A program made the position numbers and the translations under genes. This document shows positions 18,301 to 27,937 of a stretch of DNA of 64,000 nucleotides, one piece after another. The DNA is from Desulfobulbus elongatus DSM 2908. GTDB taxonomy: Bacteria; Desulfobacterota; Desulfobulbia; Desulfobulbales; Desulfobulbaceae. The stretch covers positions 1 to 64,000 of the forward strand of contig NZ_JHZB01000007.1 of assembly GCF_000621145.1 (NCBI RefSeq), read 5' to 3'. A model generated the notes under the pieces. That model was not told where the DNA came from. It saw nothing but the letters and a program-made list of their open reading frames with translations, and did not search any database. Each line of letters begins with the position of its first letter. The stretch's first letter is position 1.

Positions 18301-20255
18301 CAGAAACTCAGGTTGAGGCCGGTCAGGAAGCGGAGGCCCTCGTCGGGATAACCGTAGTGGATCGAGTAGCCGGTGTCGAACAGGTTGTCGACATTGAGGA
18401 ACCATTCCGCGTTCAGGCCGGCCAGCTTGAAGGGCTGGATGGCCTTGCAGTCCACGGTCAGATAGTCGTCCAGCTGCTGGGCGGCGCGGTTCTCCATTTC
18501 GGTGTACTGCTCGCCGCTGTAGCGCAGCGTGGTCTCCAGACGGGTGCCGGTGCCCGGCAGCGTGCGTTGCAGGGTGAGCTTGGCCTTGAGGTGCGGGGTG
18601 TAGGTCAGTTCCCGGCCGGTCTCCTCGACTTCGGAATCCTGGACGATCAGGTTGGCCTCCAGGCTCAGGTCCTCCGTGAAGCCGTATTTCCAGTTGGCCT
18701 CCAGGCCGTGGCGCCAAGCGCTGCCGCCGTTGACCGGCCGATAGATCAGGTCGGCGCCGCGTTGGTAGAGGATGGGATCGTCGGTCTCGCTCCGGAACGC
18801 GGTCAACTGAATCGAGCGGGCCGTGCTCCAGGCGTATTCCAGGCCGGCGTCGGCGGCCAGGATTTTTTCCTTGTCCAGGTCGGGATTGCCCCTGGTCTGG
18901 TCGATGCTGCCGTGGCTGGGCTGATAGAGCTGGCCGAAGGTGGGGATGTTGACGCTGTGGCCGAGGTTGGCCTTCAGCGACCAGCCCTCGCCCAGCACAT
19001 GGCGGAGACCGCCGGACAGGCCGGGGTTGAAGCCGAAGCCGGTGATCCGGTCGCCGCGGGCGCCGGCGGTCACCAGCCAATCCTGCCATTTGCGGTCGGC
19101 CTGTACGCCGAAGCCGGCGGTCATCCGGCTGTGGCTGCCGGAGAGGGTGTGGTCGAGGTCGTCGTTTTCGACGAGGCTGCTGGCGCGCAGGGCCCAGCGG
19201 TCGGCGTCGTCGTTCCAGTTGTATTCGCCCTTCAGGCCGATCCTGGCGTCGTCCAAGGTGGAAACCAGGCCGGATTGGCTTGTGTCCTCCACCTCGACCG
19301 AGTCGCCGTAAAGGTTGAGGCCATAGTCGCCGTTCGCCCCGGCCAGCCCGCTCAACCGGCCGTCGAAGGAGGCTTTCTCGTAGGACTGGCGGGCGTCCGG
19401 GGTGGGATTGTCCAGCGGCCCCGGCGAACCGGACTCCGAGGAAAAATAGCGGCCGTCGATCTCCACCTTGCGGTTGTCCGCCAGGTCGCCATCCCAGTGC
19501 AAAAGCAGGCTGCCGCTGTCGAGGTCGTTGTTGGTCCGCTTGCCGTCGCGGTGCTTGCCAGCGGCGGTGGCCATGGCCGTGCCCGCCGCCAGGGGCATCT
19601 GGCTGCTGGCGTTCGCTTCGAGGGCGCCGTAGGAACCGGCGGCCGTGCGCACCTTGGTGACCTGCCGTCCCTTCTCCTTCGTGCCGGCAAGCCCCCTGGT
19701 GACGATGCTGATGGCGCCGTCGCTGGCCCCGGCCCCCAGCCAGACCGGCACCGGCGGCTTGAACACGGTGATCGATTCGATGGTCTCCACCGGAATGGAC
19801 GCCAGATCGACGCTGCCGTACTGGCTGCTGTTGAGCGGCCTGCCGTTGAGCAGCACCAGCACCCCGCCGGACTTGCCCGAGCCGCGGATGGCAATGCGCG
19901 AGCCGACGCCCGCGCTCTGCTTGACCTCGACCCCGGCCATGCTGGCCAACGCCTCCTCCACGCTGCGCATGTTGCGCCGGTCGATCTCCCGCCGCCCGAG
20001 CACCTCGACCATGGCGGGATTGTTCTCGGCATAGTCGCGCACATGGTCGGCGGTGACCACCACGGTTTCCAGCACCGTTGACTCCGAGGCGTTGGCCTGC
20101 GGTGCATGGTCATGATCGGCCAGGGCGATCCGGGGCAGCGGCAGCAGGCAGCCGCAGCAGAGGGCGAGCCAGGTCGCCCGGCACCAGGCCGGGACACGGG
20201 AACGAAGACGGGCCGGACATCTGCCGGGCCGGACGCAAGGATGGGTACGCCGCAT
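18300..20255 (-). CDS. TonB-dependent outer membrane receptor 2 (coupled to CobN1)
   Basis: 651 aa. A long basic n-region and hydrophobic segment (about residues 27-46) form the signal peptide. A histidine-containing DHDHAP follows, then a TonB box (LETVVVTA), the plug (about 60-170; LVLLNGRPLNSSQYGSVDLASIP) and a beta-barrel that ends LNLSF. BtuB-like length and plug layout suggest corrinoid or metal-chelate uptake. Start ATG 20255 has GAGAGG eight bases upstream; an in-frame GTG lies at 20264. It is the first gene after riboswitch R2, and its stop overlaps the cobN1 start by one base, so receptor and chelatase are made together. Confidence 0.88.
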   Translation of the reverse strand: MRRTHPCVRPGRCPARLRSRVPAWCRATWLALCCGCLLPLPRIALADHDHAPQANASESTVLETVVVTADHVRDYAENNPAMVEVLGRREIDRRNMRSVEEALASMAGVEVKQSAGVGSRIAIRGSGKSGGVLVLLNGRPLNSSQYGSVDLASIPVETIESITVFKPPVPVWLGAGASDGAISIVTRGLAGTKEKGRQVTKVRTAAGSYGALEANASSQMPLAAGTAMATAAGKHRDGKRTNNDLDSGSLLLHWDGDLADNRKVEIDGRYFSSESGSPGPLDNPTPDARQSYEKASFDGRLSGLAGANGDYGLNLYGDSVEVEDTSQSGLVSTLDDARIGLKGEYNWNDDADRWALRASSLVENDDLDHTLSGSHSRMTAGFGVQADRKWQDWLVTAGARGDRITGFGFNPGLSGGLRHVLGEGWSLKANLGHSVNIPTFGQLYQPSHGSIDQTRGNPDLDKEKILAADAGLEYAWSTARSIQLTAFRSETDDPILYQRGADLIYRPVNGGSAWRHGLEANWKYGFTEDLSLEANLIVQDSEVEETGRELTYTPHLKAKLTLQRTLPGTGTRLETTLRYSGEQYTEMENRAAQQLDDYLTVDCKAIQPFKLAGLNAEWFLNVDNLFDTGYSIHYGYPDEGLRFLTGLNLSF

Positions 20256-20301
20256 GATTGCCACCTCTCACACGAAACGGTCATCGGTTGGGTCCGGGCA
20301 C

Positions 20302-20335
20302 AAAAAAATCCCGGACCGACGAAACGATCCGGGAT
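20302..20335 (-). terminator. R2 expression-platform terminator (minus strand)
   Basis: On the minus strand ATCCCGGATCG pairs with CGGTCCGGGAT (one G-T mismatch), followed by seven Ts. AAACAGGG precedes it (20345-20338), as in the other platforms. Confidence 0.85.
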
Positions 20336-20397
20336 GTCCCTGTTTTACCCGTCAATATGGCACGAGCGCGCTTCCGTCCACGAAGCGCAGGCTCACA

Positions 20398-20556
20398 TCT
20401 TCAGGCAGGTCTTCTGACTTACGGTTCGTCCTACTGGCCGCGTCTTCCCGACCGAGTGGTCAGTGACATAGGGCGGCGTTCGTCCCCGAATACAGCAGCG
20501 GGCCTGTCTCCGATTCGCACGGAGTTCCCTATCAAGCTCCTTGGAGCACCTGAAAA
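20398..20556 (-). ncRNA. Cobalamin riboswitch R2 (minus strand)
   Basis: P1 is formed by TTTTCAGG (20556-20549) and CCTGAAGA (20405-20398). The core GGGAACTCCGTGCGAATCGG and the B12 box GTCAGAAGACCTGCC are intact when read leftward. It is a close sequence relative of R1 and R3. It controls receptor 2 and CobN1, expected to switch off when adenosylcobalamin is abundant. Confidence 0.93.
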
Positions 20557-20563
20557 CAGGCTC

Positions 20564-20591
20564 TGTTTAGACGGTTCCGGAAGAAAGTCAA
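20564..20591 (-). promoter_or_regulatory. Promoter for riboswitch R2 (minus strand)
   Basis: On the minus strand TTGACT (20591-20586), 16 bases, TAAACA (20569-20564) lies 7 bases before the aptamer. The 180 bp between this and the R3 promoter contains no other feature I can identify. Confidence 0.5.
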
Positions 20592-20770
20592 GAAAATATT
20601 TCCCCGGAGCAGGTGCCCAAACCTTGCGATTTATCGCACATTGTGGCCATGCCGTCCCCGGAAGAAGCGGGGAGGAAAGATGATATTCCGCCGCCATTCA
20701 CCGCATCGGCTCCGGAGGTGCACGAATGCGGCGACTCGATATCCCCAGGCGGAGGACCAAGAATTTTTTC

Positions 20771-20799
20771 TTGACATTTGCGCCGCCACACGCTTTATC
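20771..20799 (+). promoter_or_regulatory. Promoter for riboswitch R3
   Basis: A consensus TTGACA (20771-20776), 17 bases, TTTATC (20794-20799) ends 8 bases before the R3 aptamer. It is the best promoter match in this part of the window and would serve the long downstream gene run. Confidence 0.7.
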
Positions 20800-20807
20800 C
20801 ATGCACA

Positions 20808-20965
20808 GTTCAGGTGTTCGCAAGAACTTAATCGGGAACTCCGTGCGAATCGGAGACGGGCCCGCCGCTGTAACCGGGGACGAACGCTGCACCACGTCAC
20901 TGACCCCTTGGTCGGGAAGACGCAGCTACGTAGGATGAACCGGGAGTCAGAAGACCTGCCTGGAC
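20808..20965 (+). ncRNA. Cobalamin riboswitch R3
   Basis: P1 is GTTCAGG (20808-20814) with CCTGGAC (20959-20965). The core GGGAACTCCGTGCGAATCGG, GCCGCTGTAACCGGGGACGA and the B12 box are complete. It stands at the head of the sixteen-gene transport and chelatase run starting with exbB. Confidence 0.93.
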
Positions 20966-21033
20966 GGTATTGGAGACGACTGCGAGGACGGCATCGTACC
21001 CGGCTGCACTATTTCTGCGGATAAACAGGGCTA

Positions 21034-21070
21034 TCCCGGATCGACACCCATCGATCCGGGATTTTTTTTT
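21034..21070 (+). terminator. R3 expression-platform terminator
   Basis: The stem TCCCGGATCGA / TCGATCCGGGA (21034-21044, 21051-21061) is followed by nine Ts. The stem is identical to that of R1, and AAACAGGG precedes it (21023-21030). A 278-base leader without other recognisable signals separates it from exbB. Confidence 0.9.
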
Positions 21071-21348
21071 GCCCTTGCCGCAGCCACCGGCCATCCTCTG
21101 ACGTCGACTCCGCCACGTATCGTGCGAGGAGCCATGCCCAGGATGCCCTGTCCCTTTTTCCCCCATCTCACCGGACCGCCCGCCGGCAACGGCGCGGCTG
21201 CCCCGGCCGTATCGGCACCACCACGGCGCCCGACCGGGCGGTTGTTCATCCCGTTCGGCAGGCAACCGCGCCCTGAGCGGCACTCTGCCGCCATCTGCCC
21301 GGCCCGCATCCCCGCTGAATTACGCCACAAAACCGCAAGGACGATTGC

Positions 21349-21780
21349 ATGGAACACCTGCATACTTTGATCGATTACGGCGTGCTCGGCCTGCTGCTGT
21401 TGCTGAGCCTGATCGCCGTGGCCGTGGCCATGGAACGCTTTCTGGTCTACCGCGCCGCCCGCGTCGAGACCTTCGCCGACCGCAAGGAGCTGGAACTGCA
21501 CCTGACCCGCAAGCTCCACCTCATCGCCACCATCGGCGCCAACGCCCCCTATATCGGCCTGCTCGGCACCGTGCTCGGCATCATGCTCACCTTCTACGAC
21601 ATCGGCGCCGCCGGCTTCGACACCACCAAGATCATGACCGGCCTGGCGCTCGCGCTCAAGGCCACCGCCCTGGGCCTGCTGGTGGCCATCCCGGCGGTGA
21701 CCTCCTACAACCTCCTGCTGCGCAAATGCAAGGTGCTCCTCATCCAATGGGATATCCGTCATGGACGAGAAGGAATTTGA
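21349..21780 (+). CDS. exbB: ExbB/TolQ-family proton channel protein (short form)
   Basis: 143 aa, shorter than enteric ExbB (about 240). The first membrane helix is at about residues 8-30. A second pair (about 62-90 and 100-125) contains GLLGTVLGIMLTF and the ALKATALGLLVAIPAV stretch typical of MotA/TolQ/ExbB. With ExbD it forms the inner membrane proton channel that energises TonB. The start follows CAAGGA. It overlaps exbD by 20 bases. Its position directly after R3 shows the TonB motor itself is in the B12 regulon, so it is probably dedicated to the corrinoid receptors here. Confidence 0.88.
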   Translation: MEHLHTLIDYGVLGLLLLLSLIAVAVAMERFLVYRAARVETFADRKELELHLTRKLHLIATIGANAPYIGLLGTVLGIMLTFYDIGAAGFDTTKIMTGLALALKATALGLLVAIPAVTSYNLLLRKCKVLLIQWDIRHGREGI

Positions 21781-22144
21781 TTACTTAAACGTCATCCCGC
21801 TGGTCGACGTCATGCTGGTGCTGCTGACCATCGTCCTCACCACCTCCACCTTCATCGCCACCGGCGGCATCAAGGTGGAGCTGCCCAAGGCCGCGGCCAG
21901 CGAGGACACGGCGGCCCTGCATCCGCGCACCATCGTGATCAACAAGGAGGGCCGGATCTGGGTGGATTCCGTGGAGACGCCGCTGGCCGAACTGGAAACG
22001 GCCCTGGTGGCGGCGGACCGCGCCACCCCGCTCATCGTCCGGGCGGACAGGGACATCAGCCTGCAACTGTTCGTCGATGTGTACGAGGCGATCAAACGAC
22101 TCGGTTTCACCACCTTGAGCCTGCAAACCGAACAGCAGCCATGA
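21761..22144 (+). CDS. exbD: ExbD/TolR-family protein
   Basis: 127 aa. The single N-terminal membrane helix (about residues 10-32) carries the conserved aspartate in NVIPLVDVMLVLLTI, the proton-carrying residue of the family. The remainder is the periplasmic domain (IWVDSVETPLAELETAL, PLIVRADRDISLQLFVDVYE). It overlaps exbB at its start and tonB by four bases (ATGA) at its end, so the three are translationally coupled. Confidence 0.92.
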   Translation: MDEKEFDYLNVIPLVDVMLVLLTIVLTTSTFIATGGIKVELPKAAASEDTAALHPRTIVINKEGRIWVDSVETPLAELETALVAADRATPLIVRADRDISLQLFVDVYEAIKRLGFTTLSLQTEQQP

Positions 22145-22875
22145 ACCGACAAACCAAGGCCACCCATTTCTCCCTGCTGGTGCACGCGCTGTTTCTTCTG
22201 GCCGCCTTCAACCTGAGCCAGCAGGCGGCGCCGGTCCGAGCGCCGGTGGGGCTCGATTTTTCCATCCTGCCGTCGAGCGGACCGGTGGCCGGGCCCGTCC
22301 AGGACGCCGCGCCGGCGGCACCGCCGGTTGAGCGCCAGGTCGCACCGGTCGAGAAAAAACCCGTGCCCAAGCCGGTGGCCAAGAAAACGCCGCCGGTCGT
22401 GAAAAAGAAAACCCCGCCGCCCGCAGAAAAGACGCCGGCGGCGGACACGGTTCCGGTGGCGGCCGATACGCCGGCGCCGGCAGCCCAGGACAGCGCTCCG
22501 GCCGCAGCCTCCGCCCCAGTGTCGGCGAGTCCGGCGCAGGCATCGGGGACCGGCCGGCCGCAGGGCGGCAACAGCGGCGGCATCTATTCCACCGGCCAGT
22601 TGGACGGGCCGCTGGCCGTGCTGGCGAAATCGCCGCCGGCCTACCCGCCCGCGGCCAAGCGGCGGAATATCGAGGGCTGGATCAGGGTCAAGTTCGTGGT
22701 CGACGAAAAGGGACAGGTGGGCCACGTCTCGGTGCTGGCGGCCGAACCCGAGGGGGTCTTCGAGCAGAGCGTGCTGCGCTGCGTCAGCAACTGGCGGTTC
22801 AAGCCGGGCACGGTCAAGGGCATGGCGGTCAAGGCCCTGGTCGAGCAGACCATCACCTTCAAGCTGGAAGGATGA
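22141..22875 (+). CDS. tonB: TonB energy transducer
   Basis: 244 aa. An N-terminal membrane anchor (about residues 8-27) is followed by a long Pro/Lys/Ala-rich periplasmic linker (about 35-145, with the EKKPVPKPVAKKTPP type of repeat). The C-terminal TonB domain (about 155-244) has SPPAYPPAAKRRNIEGWIRV and NWRFKPGTVKG. It transmits ExbBD energy to outer membrane receptors. ATG 22141 overlaps the exbD stop. Five TonB receptors in the window are candidate partners. Confidence 0.92.
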   Translation: MNRQTKATHFSLLVHALFLLAAFNLSQQAAPVRAPVGLDFSILPSSGPVAGPVQDAAPAAPPVERQVAPVEKKPVPKPVAKKTPPVVKKKTPPPAEKTPAADTVPVAADTPAPAAQDSAPAAASAPVSASPAQASGTGRPQGGNSGGIYSTGQLDGPLAVLAKSPPAYPPAAKRRNIEGWIRVKFVVDEKGQVGHVSVLAAEPEGVFEQSVLRCVSNWRFKPGTVKGMAVKALVEQTITFKLEG

Positions 22876-23663
22876 ACACCATGGCGATCACCACGCACTC
22901 TCTGTTCCAACTGGCCGGCGCGCTCTACGGCCTGGCGCTGCTGGCCGCCCTGATGCCGGGCAGGCGCGGGCCGTTGACCGGCTTCCTCCTCGCCCTGGCC
23001 CTGGCGGCCAACCTGGCGGTGGTGGCGCTGCGCTACCACCAGGCCTGGCCCATGCTGCCCATGCACCTGGGCGCGATGGCCCTGCCGCTCTGCCTGGGGC
23101 TGCTGCTGCCCTGGGCCGCCGGCGGCAGCGGCACCTCGTTGGAGCAGGCGGTGCGCCGCATCCTGCTGGTGCTGATCGTGCTGCTCGTCGGCACGGCACT
23201 CTGCTTTCCCAGGGATTTCTACCTGCCGTTTCTCAAATCGAAAACCCTGCTGGCCCACGGCTTTCTCTGGTTCGGCCTGATCGGCAAGGCCTGCTTTGCG
23301 GTCAGCGCGGCCTGGGCCCTGGCCTCGCTGCCCCTGTTCCGGCACGCCGCCGACCGGCAGCCGCCGGCCGCGGCCATGCACCGCTGCCAGCGCTGGGCGG
23401 CCCTGGGCTTTGCCCTGTGGACGGTCTCCATGTTCACCGGGGAGCTGTGGTCCTACCTGGGCTGGGGCACGCCGGTGGTCTGGGAGGACCCGGCCCTGAC
23501 CCTGACCATGGCGGCCTGGTTCTTCTACGCCTGCCAGCTCCATCTCCACCTGACCCGCGCCTGGTCCCTCAGGGCCAGGGCGCTCTACGCCTCGCTGGGC
23601 GGCCTGGTTCTGCTCGCCCTGACCTGCCTGCCCGACTTCGGCCCCTTCCGCACCCCGTTCTGA
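22872..23663 (+). CDS. CcsA/ResC-like polytopic membrane protein
   Basis: 263 aa with about eight predicted membrane helices. The segment WSYLGWGTPVVWEDPALTLT followed by a helix with CQLHLHLT resembles the WGxxWxWD heme-handling loop and following histidine of CcsA/CcmC/HemX proteins, but it is degenerate (WGTPVVWED). The gene overlaps tonB by four bases and is two bases from a Ccs1/ResB-like gene. In bacteria the CcsA-Ccs1 pair exports and attaches heme to c-type cytochromes. Here the pair sits in a B12-regulated transport operon, so a tetrapyrrole-related role different from cytochrome c maturation is plausible. That is inference. Confidence 0.7.
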   Translation: MNTMAITTHSLFQLAGALYGLALLAALMPGRRGPLTGFLLALALAANLAVVALRYHQAWPMLPMHLGAMALPLCLGLLLPWAAGGSGTSLEQAVRRILLVLIVLLVGTALCFPRDFYLPFLKSKTLLAHGFLWFGLIGKACFAVSAAWALASLPLFRHAADRQPPAAAMHRCQRWAALGFALWTVSMFTGELWSYLGWGTPVVWEDPALTLTMAAWFFYACQLHLHLTRAWSLRARALYASLGGLVLLALTCLPDFGPFRTPF

Positions 23664-23665
23664 CC

Positions 23666-24490
23666 ATGCACCGTTCGCTTCTCGTCCTCTGGCGCTCCCT
23701 GGGCAGCATCAACCTGACCGTCGGCCTCTGCCTGCTGCTGACCGCGGACCTGGTCTGGGGCTACTTCTCGCTCGACCGGCGCATGCCGCTGTTCACGCCG
23801 CTGAACGACATGGGCCTGATCCCCTGGATGCAGACCTACGGCAGCCACAACCTGGCCGCCACCGGCTGGTTCTTCCTGCTCCTGGCCCTGCTGACCCTGC
23901 TGGCGGTCAACACCTTCGTCTGCACCACCAACCGGGTGGTTCAACTCCTGGCCGCCCGGAGCGACGGCCGGGGGACGGGCCACCGCAGGCGGCTGGCGCT
24001 CAAGCTGGCGCCGCACATCATGCACTACGGCCTGATCGTCATCCTCGCGGGCTATCTGGCGAGCTACCTCTGCACCCAGGTCCTGACCGGCCGCACCCTG
24101 GTGCCGGGTTCCCACCTCTCCTTACCCGGCACCAGCGGTCAGGTCACCCTGCTCGCCTTCGAACCCGAGCATTACCGGGGGACGCGGCTGGCCTTCTGGC
24201 GCAACGAGGTCATCACCGCCCGGGCCCGGCTGCTCCTGGACGACGGCACGAGCAAGCAGGAGGCGATGCTCTCCTGCACCCGGCCGGTCCGGTTCCAGGG
24301 CTACAGCCTCCACCTGCGGGATTTCGCCCCCAAGAGCCTGGACGGCATGAAAATGAAGACGCGGATCGACCTGTACGTCCGCAAGGACCCCGGAGTGGCG
24401 CTCTATCTGGCGGGCATCGTCCTCTTCACCCTGGGGCTGGCACTCTATCTCTACGAATGGATCATGTATCGGGAGGCAACCACGGAATGA
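23666..24490 (+). CDS. Ccs1/ResB-like membrane protein
   Basis: 274 aa. ResB-like layout: membrane helices at about residues 12-32, 65-88 and 108-132, then a periplasmic domain (about 140-240; GQVTLLAFEPEHYRGTRLAF) and a last helix (about 245-265). The opening LWRSLGSINLTVGLCLLLTAD is characteristic of ResB/Ccs1. It is shorter than many ResB proteins (about 450-550), with a compact periplasmic domain. ATG 23666 lies three bases after the previous stop, and the end overlaps the next gene (ATGA). It is probably the partner of the preceding CcsA-like protein. Confidence 0.72.
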   Translation: MHRSLLVLWRSLGSINLTVGLCLLLTADLVWGYFSLDRRMPLFTPLNDMGLIPWMQTYGSHNLAATGWFFLLLALLTLLAVNTFVCTTNRVVQLLAARSDGRGTGHRRRLALKLAPHIMHYGLIVILAGYLASYLCTQVLTGRTLVPGSHLSLPGTSGQVTLLAFEPEHYRGTRLAFWRNEVITARARLLLDDGTSKQEAMLSCTRPVRFQGYSLHLRDFAPKSLDGMKMKTRIDLYVRKDPGVALYLAGIVLFTLGLALYLYEWIMYREATTE

Positions 24491-25632
24491 ATCGGTCGAC
24501 ATCGCACCCTGTGCTGGGCACCCTGTTCCTGCTGCTGGCGCTGGCCGTCCTGGCCGCCTGCGACCGCGGTGACCGGGCCGCGGGCACCGCCGGCGACTCC
24601 GAACCGGCCTTTCTCCAGGTCGGCGAATTCGCCATCAACCGGATCTCGCCGGACCGCACCGAGGTCCGCGACGGCGCCGGCCGCACCCTGGTGCTCATCC
24701 CCCGCGAAGCGCCCATGCCGGCGGACTGCGCGCCCTCCCAGGTCATCCGGGTGCCGGTGCAACGGGTGGCCGCCTACGGCTACTTCGACATCGCCGTGCT
24801 CCGCGCCCTGGGCGTGCTCGAACAGACCCTGGTGGGCGTGACCGTGCCGGCCAAACGCTGGCACATCCCGGAAATCAAGCGGGGCATGGAGGCCGGGCGG
24901 ATCGCCTTCCTGGGCGACGCCGCCAGTATCGACTATGAGCGGCTCAAGCAGAGCGAGCCGGAACTGGTGCTGACCTGGGACCCCTCGGTCATCCCCCTGC
25001 TCGACGACCTGCACATTCCCGCCGTGGTCACCACCACCCCCACGGCCATGTGCCTCAACGCCCGCATGCGCTTTGTCCAGTTTCTCGCCCCGTTTTTCCA
25101 GAAGGAACGAGAGGCGGACGCCTATTTCGCCCGGATCGACGCGGCCCTGCGCGACATCCGCGCCCGCACCGCCGGCCTGGCCCACCAGCCCAGGGTGATG
25201 TGGGGCGACATCTACGAAAAGCGGGTCATGGTCGAACCGGGCAACGCCTGGGTGGGCGAACTGGTGGGGCTGGCCCAGAGCGACTACCAGTTCAAGGACG
25301 TGTTCGGCACCTCCTGCATCGAGATCACGGTGGAACGGTTCCTCTATTCCGGCCAGGACGCGGACATCTTCTTCACCTACCGCACCAGGGAGATGGGCGC
25401 CACCTCCAAGGAGGCCCTGGCCAAGCTCAACCCGCTGATCAAGGACATCGCCCCGCTCAAACGGGGCAAGGTCTACGCGCCCCTGCCCCACTACACCCAG
25501 GGGGCCGACCGGCTCGACGAGATCCTCACCGAGATCAGCGCCATCCTCCACCCCGAGGCCTATCCCGACTACCAGCTGCACTACTTCGTGGAACTGCCCG
25601 ATACCGAACCGGTCCCCAAGGAGCGCTCATGA
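24487..25632 (+). CDS. ABC transporter substrate-binding lipoprotein (BtuF/FecB-like)
   Basis: 381 aa. A lipoprotein signal peptide ends in the lipobox LAAC with Cys25. The rest is a PeriplasmicBP_2-type helical-backbone binding protein (VAAYGYFDIAVLRALGVLEQTLVGV; later TPTAMCLNARMRFVQFLAPFF). This class binds corrinoids, siderophores or heme. ATG 24487 overlaps the preceding stop and the end overlaps the permease gene by four bases. With the permease and ATPase it forms a complete importer. Riboswitch control favours a corrinoid or a cobalt chelate over an iron siderophore. Confidence 0.85.
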   Translation: MNRSTSHPVLGTLFLLLALAVLAACDRGDRAAGTAGDSEPAFLQVGEFAINRISPDRTEVRDGAGRTLVLIPREAPMPADCAPSQVIRVPVQRVAAYGYFDIAVLRALGVLEQTLVGVTVPAKRWHIPEIKRGMEAGRIAFLGDAASIDYERLKQSEPELVLTWDPSVIPLLDDLHIPAVVTTTPTAMCLNARMRFVQFLAPFFQKEREADAYFARIDAALRDIRARTAGLAHQPRVMWGDIYEKRVMVEPGNAWVGELVGLAQSDYQFKDVFGTSCIEITVERFLYSGQDADIFFTYRTREMGATSKEALAKLNPLIKDIAPLKRGKVYAPLPHYTQGADRLDEILTEISAILHPEAYPDYQLHYFVELPDTEPVPKERS

Positions 25633-26674
25633 CCACCTCCGAACTCTGCCTGGCCGAAACGCGGCCCCTGCTCCTGCGCCGGCCGCCGCTGGTCTTCGCC
25701 CTGCTGGGCCTGCTCACCCTGGCGATGATGCTCATAAACGTGGCCGTCGGCTCGGTCGACTTCACCCCGGCCGAGATCTGGCAGGCCCTCACCGGCCCGC
25801 GTGACGCCTCGACCACCGGCTTCATCATCTGGAACATCCGCATTCCCCGGGCCATCGCCGCGGTGTTCGGCGGCGCCTATCTCGCCGCCTCGGGCCTGCT
25901 CCTGCAGATCTATTTCAAAAACCCCATCGTCGGCCCCTACATCCTCGGCATCTCCTCGGGCGCCACCCTGATGGTCTCCTTCGTGATGCTCACCAGCATC
26001 ACCGTGGGCTGGACCCTGTTCACCCCCTTCGTCTCCACCCTGGCCGCCTTTGCCGGCGCCTACGGCGTGATGCTGATCGTGCTGGCCATCGCCAACCGGG
26101 TCAAGGGCGGGGTGACGCTGTTGATCGTCGGCCTGATGATGGGCTATCTGTGCGGTGCGGTCAGCGCCATCCTCACCGCCTTTGCCGAAAAGGACAGGAT
26201 CAAGGGCTTCGTTCTCTGGCAATTGGGCAGCTTCTCGGGCTTCAAGTGGGACGAGATCGCCATCCTGCTGATTGTCGGCGGCGCCATCCTGCTGCTGCTG
26301 TACCTGCAGAGCAAACCGCTCAACGCCTTTCTTCTGGGCGAGGAATACGCGGCCTCCATGGGCGTCGACATCCGCCGCTTCCGCCTGCTGATCCTGCTCT
26401 GCGCCTGCGCCCTGGCCGGGATGATCACCTCCATGGCCGGGCCGGTGGCCTTCATCGGCATGGCCGTGCCGCACATGGCCCGACTCGGCTTCGGCACCTC
26501 GGACAACCGCATCCTCATCCCCGGCGCCTGCCTGATGGGCGGCCTGGTGGCCAGCCTCTGCGACCTGATCGCCCGCTCGGTCATGGCCCCGGTGGAACTG
26601 CCGCTCTCGGCCATCACCGCCTTCTTCGGCGCCCCCATCGTCATCACCCTGCTGCTGCAACGGAGGGTCAAGCT

Positions 26675-26678
<4 letters not shown>
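25629..26678 (+). CDS. FecCD/BtuC-family ABC permease
   Basis: 349 aa with about nine to ten membrane helices. Family hallmarks are present: RIPRAIAAVFGGAYLAASGLLLQ, the NPIVGPYILGISSGA loop, and GPVAFIGMAVPHMARLGFG with the coupling helix for the ATPase. ATG 25629 overlaps the binding-protein stop and its own stop overlaps the ATPase start, so the three form a tight importer unit. The family covers B12, siderophore and heme uptake. Confidence 0.92.

Positions 26679-27924
<1,246 letters not shown>

Positions 27925-27937
<13 letters not shown>

Noticed and set aside
18301-19089. N-terminal extension of CobN1 into the receptor gene
   Set aside because: The frame is open, but the added residues are Arg/Pro-rich and unlike CobN; the TGATG overlap at 18300 gives a natural start with a CobN-like N-terminus.
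21122-21370. Small open frame in the exbB leader
   Set aside because: Pro/Arg-rich, overlaps the exbB start and has no ribosome binding site; likely untranslated leader.
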